64,000 nt of DNA from Trueperaceae bacterium (GTDB lineage Bacteria > Deinococcota > Deinococci > Deinococcales > Trueperaceae): contig DASVCN010000023.1 in the NCBI GenBank assembly GCA_036381595.1, positions 272,908 through 336,907 on the forward strand, given 5' to 3'. Both the position numbers and the translations under genes were made by a program. The notes under the pieces are model-generated. The model worked only from the letters and a program-made list of their open reading frames with translations, was not told the DNA's origin and ran no database searches. Positions 62,132 to 64,000 of this stretch are shown one piece after another (the stretch's first letter is position 1; every line of letters begins with the position of its first letter).

Positions 62132-62458
62132 GTGCTCCAAGGCAGGGCTCATGAGCATGCCGCCGTCTTCTCGGCGATGGGCGACGAGACCCGGCTCGCA
62201 CTAATCGCCCAGCTTGCGAGCGGCGAGCGGCGCTCGATAACCGAGTTGAGCGAGAGTTCGACGCTCACCAGGCAAGCCGTGACCAAGCACCTGCGGGTGT
62301 TGGAGGGAGCGGGGATAGTGCGCAGCTACCGCTCGGGCCGGCTGACCCTGTTCGAACTGGATCCGCAGCCCATCCGCGAAGCGAACGAGTTCCTGGACGT
62401 AGTCTCAGAACAGTGGGATCGCAAGCTGGCCGAACTGAAGCGGTTCGTTGAGGAGTGA
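62132..62458 (+). CDS. ArsR-family winged-helix regulator
   Basis: 108 residues from GTG 62132. One winged helix: VFSAMGDETRLALIAQLASG, ITELSESSTLTRQAVTKHLR, and VLEGAGIVRSYRSGRLTLFE. It has no metal-binding cysteine motif, so it is of the SRPBCC-associated type rather than a metal sensor. It probably represses its own operon through the two GCAAC-N6-GTTGC operators upstream. Confidence 0.92.
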   Translation: MLQGRAHEHAAVFSAMGDETRLALIAQLASGERRSITELSESSTLTRQAVTKHLRVLEGAGIVRSYRSGRLTLFELDPQPIREANEFLDVVSEQWDRKLAELKRFVEE

Positions 62459-62497
62459 GAAGGCTCGGCATGTAACACTTCGGGTAACAGGAGAGCC

Positions 62498-63025
62498 ATG
62501 GACAGTCCCATCCGCAGCCCGTTCCTCATCGAGTCGCTACCCGGCTATTCGCCAACCATAGGTCACCTGGTCGCGATGATGAACTACGCCAGGTCGACTA
62601 CCCTGGAGGCCGTAGCCGGCCTGAGTCCCGCAGAGCTCGACTTCCTCCTTGATGGTGAGGCCAACAGCATAGGCATGCTGCTCGAGCACATGATCTGGGT
62701 CGAGCGAGGCTACCAGGCGAACACCTTCGGCTGGGCGATCGAAGGGGAGGAGGTGGAGCGCTGGCGACTGGGCAGCGACCTGGGCGAGGAGGGGAGGAAG
62801 CAGATTCGCGGTTTCGATCTCGACCACTACCTCGAGAGGCTCAAGGCGATTCGCGACCGCACGTTGGCGGAGTTCGCGAAGCGCGACGACGCGTGGCTCT
62901 TCGAGGAGGGCGAGTGGTGGGGCGGCAACGTATGTAACAACTACTTCAAGTGGTTCCACGTCTTCGAGGACGAGATCAACCACCGAGGGCAGATCCGTAT
63001 CATCAGGAAGCGGCTGCCAGGGTAG
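62498..63025 (+). CDS. DinB-family protein (DUF664-like)
   Basis: 175 residues, a four-helix bundle. HLVAMMNYARSTTLEAVAGL in helix 1, a first metal-type His in NSIGMLLEHMIWVERGY, and the C-terminal NNYFKWFHVFEDEINHRGQI with further His. This is the three-His metal site of DinB/YfiT enzymes, some of which are thiol S-transferases. Ribosome site AGGAGAG before ATG 62498; 39 nt after the ArsR gene, so possibly in the same operon. Confidence 0.87.
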   Translation: MDSPIRSPFLIESLPGYSPTIGHLVAMMNYARSTTLEAVAGLSPAELDFLLDGEANSIGMLLEHMIWVERGYQANTFGWAIEGEEVERWRLGSDLGEEGRKQIRGFDLDHYLERLKAIRDRTLAEFAKRDDAWLFEEGEWWGGNVCNNYFKWFHVFEDEINHRGQIRIIRKRLPG

Positions 63026-63326
63026 GGGGCGCAGTCATCGGGAACGACGAGGCGCATCCGTACTTGACGAACGCCTGCGCCGGGAGGATCATCCGCTTAC
63101 TGGCGAAGCCTGGTAAACAGGTTCGTAGACCTTCCATACACGTCACAACGGGATCTCGGCCTACCCGCTAGTAGGAGGAGGTTGACGCTCTGCAAGGGCG
63201 GCCCCGGTCGGTTTCGGTTCTCGACCTGCTGACCGGCGCTATCTGGGCCTTCTTTTCGCGGACGGAAGTTTCTGCCTGACGCGAAGCCACGGGCGCGCCG
63301 CTCGTCGCGCCCCGAAGAGGGGAGTC
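63026..63326. other. Intergenic region
   Basis: About 300 bases between the DinB-family gene and the membrane-protein gene. I see no RNA gene, clear hairpin or strong promoter in it. Confidence 0.5.
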
Positions 63327-64000
63327 ATGAGGGTCACCACCTCCAAGCTGTTCCGCTGGGCGGGCGTGGCGCTGATCGTCGCCGGCGCGATCTTCGCCGG
63401 CATCCAGCCGATCCATCCGCCGGATGTTCTCGAGTCGGTCTCGACCGGTGCCTGGTCGGCCATCACCACGCTGAAGCTGGCGATGTGCCTGCTGTTCCTG
63501 CTGGGCATCGTGGGCCTATACGCCCGCCAGGCCGAGGAGTCCGGCTGGTTGGGCTTCGCCGGCTTCCTGCTGCTGTGCCTTTCGTGGGGGTTGCAGAGCG
63601 GGTTCGTGTTCACCGAAGTATTCGTCCTCCCGGTCCTGTCGGCAGAGGCGCCGACGTTCGTCAACAGCTTCCTGGGGATCATCAACGGCTCGCCCGGCGA
63701 GATGGAGATAGGCGCTCTTCCGATCGTCTATAACTTTCTCGTCGGGCTGCCGTACATGCTCGGTGGAGTGCTGCTGGGCTTCGCCACCTTCCGCGCCGCC
63801 GTACTTCCGCGCTGGGCGGGCGCTCTTCTGGCGGTCGCTGCCCTGTTGACGCCCGCGGCGGCTCTGTTCCCGCTTGCCATCCAGCGGTTCGCAGCGATAC
63901 CGGTGGCGGTGGCGTTCATCTGGCTGGGCTACGCCCTCGTCGCCCAGATAGTTGGCAAACGGGCACGCGCCTCGCTCTCGCCAGCAGGCGCGCAGGCCAT
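63327..64000 (+). CDS. Multi-span membrane protein, partial
   Basis: An open frame from ATG 63327 (ribosome site GAGGGGAG) runs past the right edge; 224 residues are visible. It has about six hydrophobic spans, including WAGVALIVAGAIFAGIQPIH, LAMCLLFLLGIVGLYARQAE, GFAGFLLLCLSWGLQSGFVF and LPYMLGGVLLGFATFRAAVL. The layout resembles small DUF4386-like or other unannotated membrane proteins; I cannot assign a function. Confidence 0.8.
   Translation, partial: MRVTTSKLFRWAGVALIVAGAIFAGIQPIHPPDVLESVSTGAWSAITTLKLAMCLLFLLGIVGLYARQAEESGWLGFAGFLLLCLSWGLQSGFVFTEVFVLPVLSAEAPTFVNSFLGIINGSPGEMEIGALPIVYNFLVGLPYMLGGVLLGFATFRAAVLPRWAGALLAVAALLTPAAALFPLAIQRFAAIPVAVAFIWLGYALVAQIVGKRARASLSPAGAQA

Overview
The window is GC-rich, gene-dense bacterial chromosome with no rRNA, tRNA, insertion sequence, prophage or CRISPR array that I could see. 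Several features point to a Deinococcota bacterium, perhaps of the Trueperales type. These are the high GC, the many GTG and TTG starts, and about a dozen genes whose start codon follows a TANNNT -10 element by only 5-7 nt, the leaderless promoter layout known from Deinococcus. Gene content fits (c-di-AMP receptor, K+-independent proton pyrophosphatase, NirK, two-domain ALDH16), but the placement is inference without database comparison.

Layout. 1-4.2 kb: a partial unknown gene, a RIO kinase, a secreted CAP-domain protein and thiI. 4.2-13.3 kb: a sugar-use locus made of two divergent operons. One carries a sugar ABC importer (binding protein and two permeases) plus a FucI-like isomerase; the other carries a PfkB kinase, a LacD/YihT-like class I aldolase and two Gfo/Idh oxidoreductases. 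13.4-21.5 kb: a membrane spermidine-synthase-like protein, peptide ABC importer subunits, an Lrp regulator, an Asp/Glu racemase and a D-cysteine desulfhydrase, together suggesting D-amino-acid or peptide scavenging. 21.6-25.1 kb: deoC with an ALDH16-type aldehyde dehydrogenase. 25.2-31 kb: a TIGR02587/TIGR02588-like membrane pair, then a periplasmic binding protein coupled to an ABC-2 ATPase and permease, then an acetoacetate-decarboxylase-like protein. 31-45.4 kb: an FMN reductase, H+-pyrophosphatase divergent from phosphoglucomutase, a small HTH protein beside the c-di-AMP receptor, an MFS exporter, a second small membrane pair (DUF421), a GT9 glycosyltransferase, a DUF4139 protein, NirK, and a sugar nucleotidyltransferase with a GHMP kinase.

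45.4-51.6 kb is a stressosome operon: rsbR-rsbS-rsbT, then an RsbT-like ATPase fused to a PP2C phosphatase, then a hybrid histidine kinase whose N-terminus is itself an RsbT/RsbW-like ATPase, then a REC-PAS histidine kinase. The usual sigma-B partner is absent. rsbT and the phosphatase gene share a frame and are separated by one TAG followed by 34 open codons that carry three 8-codon repeats.

51.7-61.5 kb looks like a cell-wall amino-sugar recycling region: a serine hydrolase, AnmK, a cytoplasmic NagZ-like GH3, then on the opposite strand an exported GH3 and a class I amidotransferase hydrolase, followed by a second sugar ABC importer. 61.6-64 kb holds an SRPBCC-ArsR pair with two clear operators over its promoter, a DinB-family protein and a partial membrane protein.

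Recurring design: all three binding-protein genes that are followed by permeases have a GC-rich perfect stem-loop between binding protein and first permease, and none of these importers has an ATPase gene here. Presumably ATPases are shared from elsewhere and the stem-loops keep binding protein in excess.
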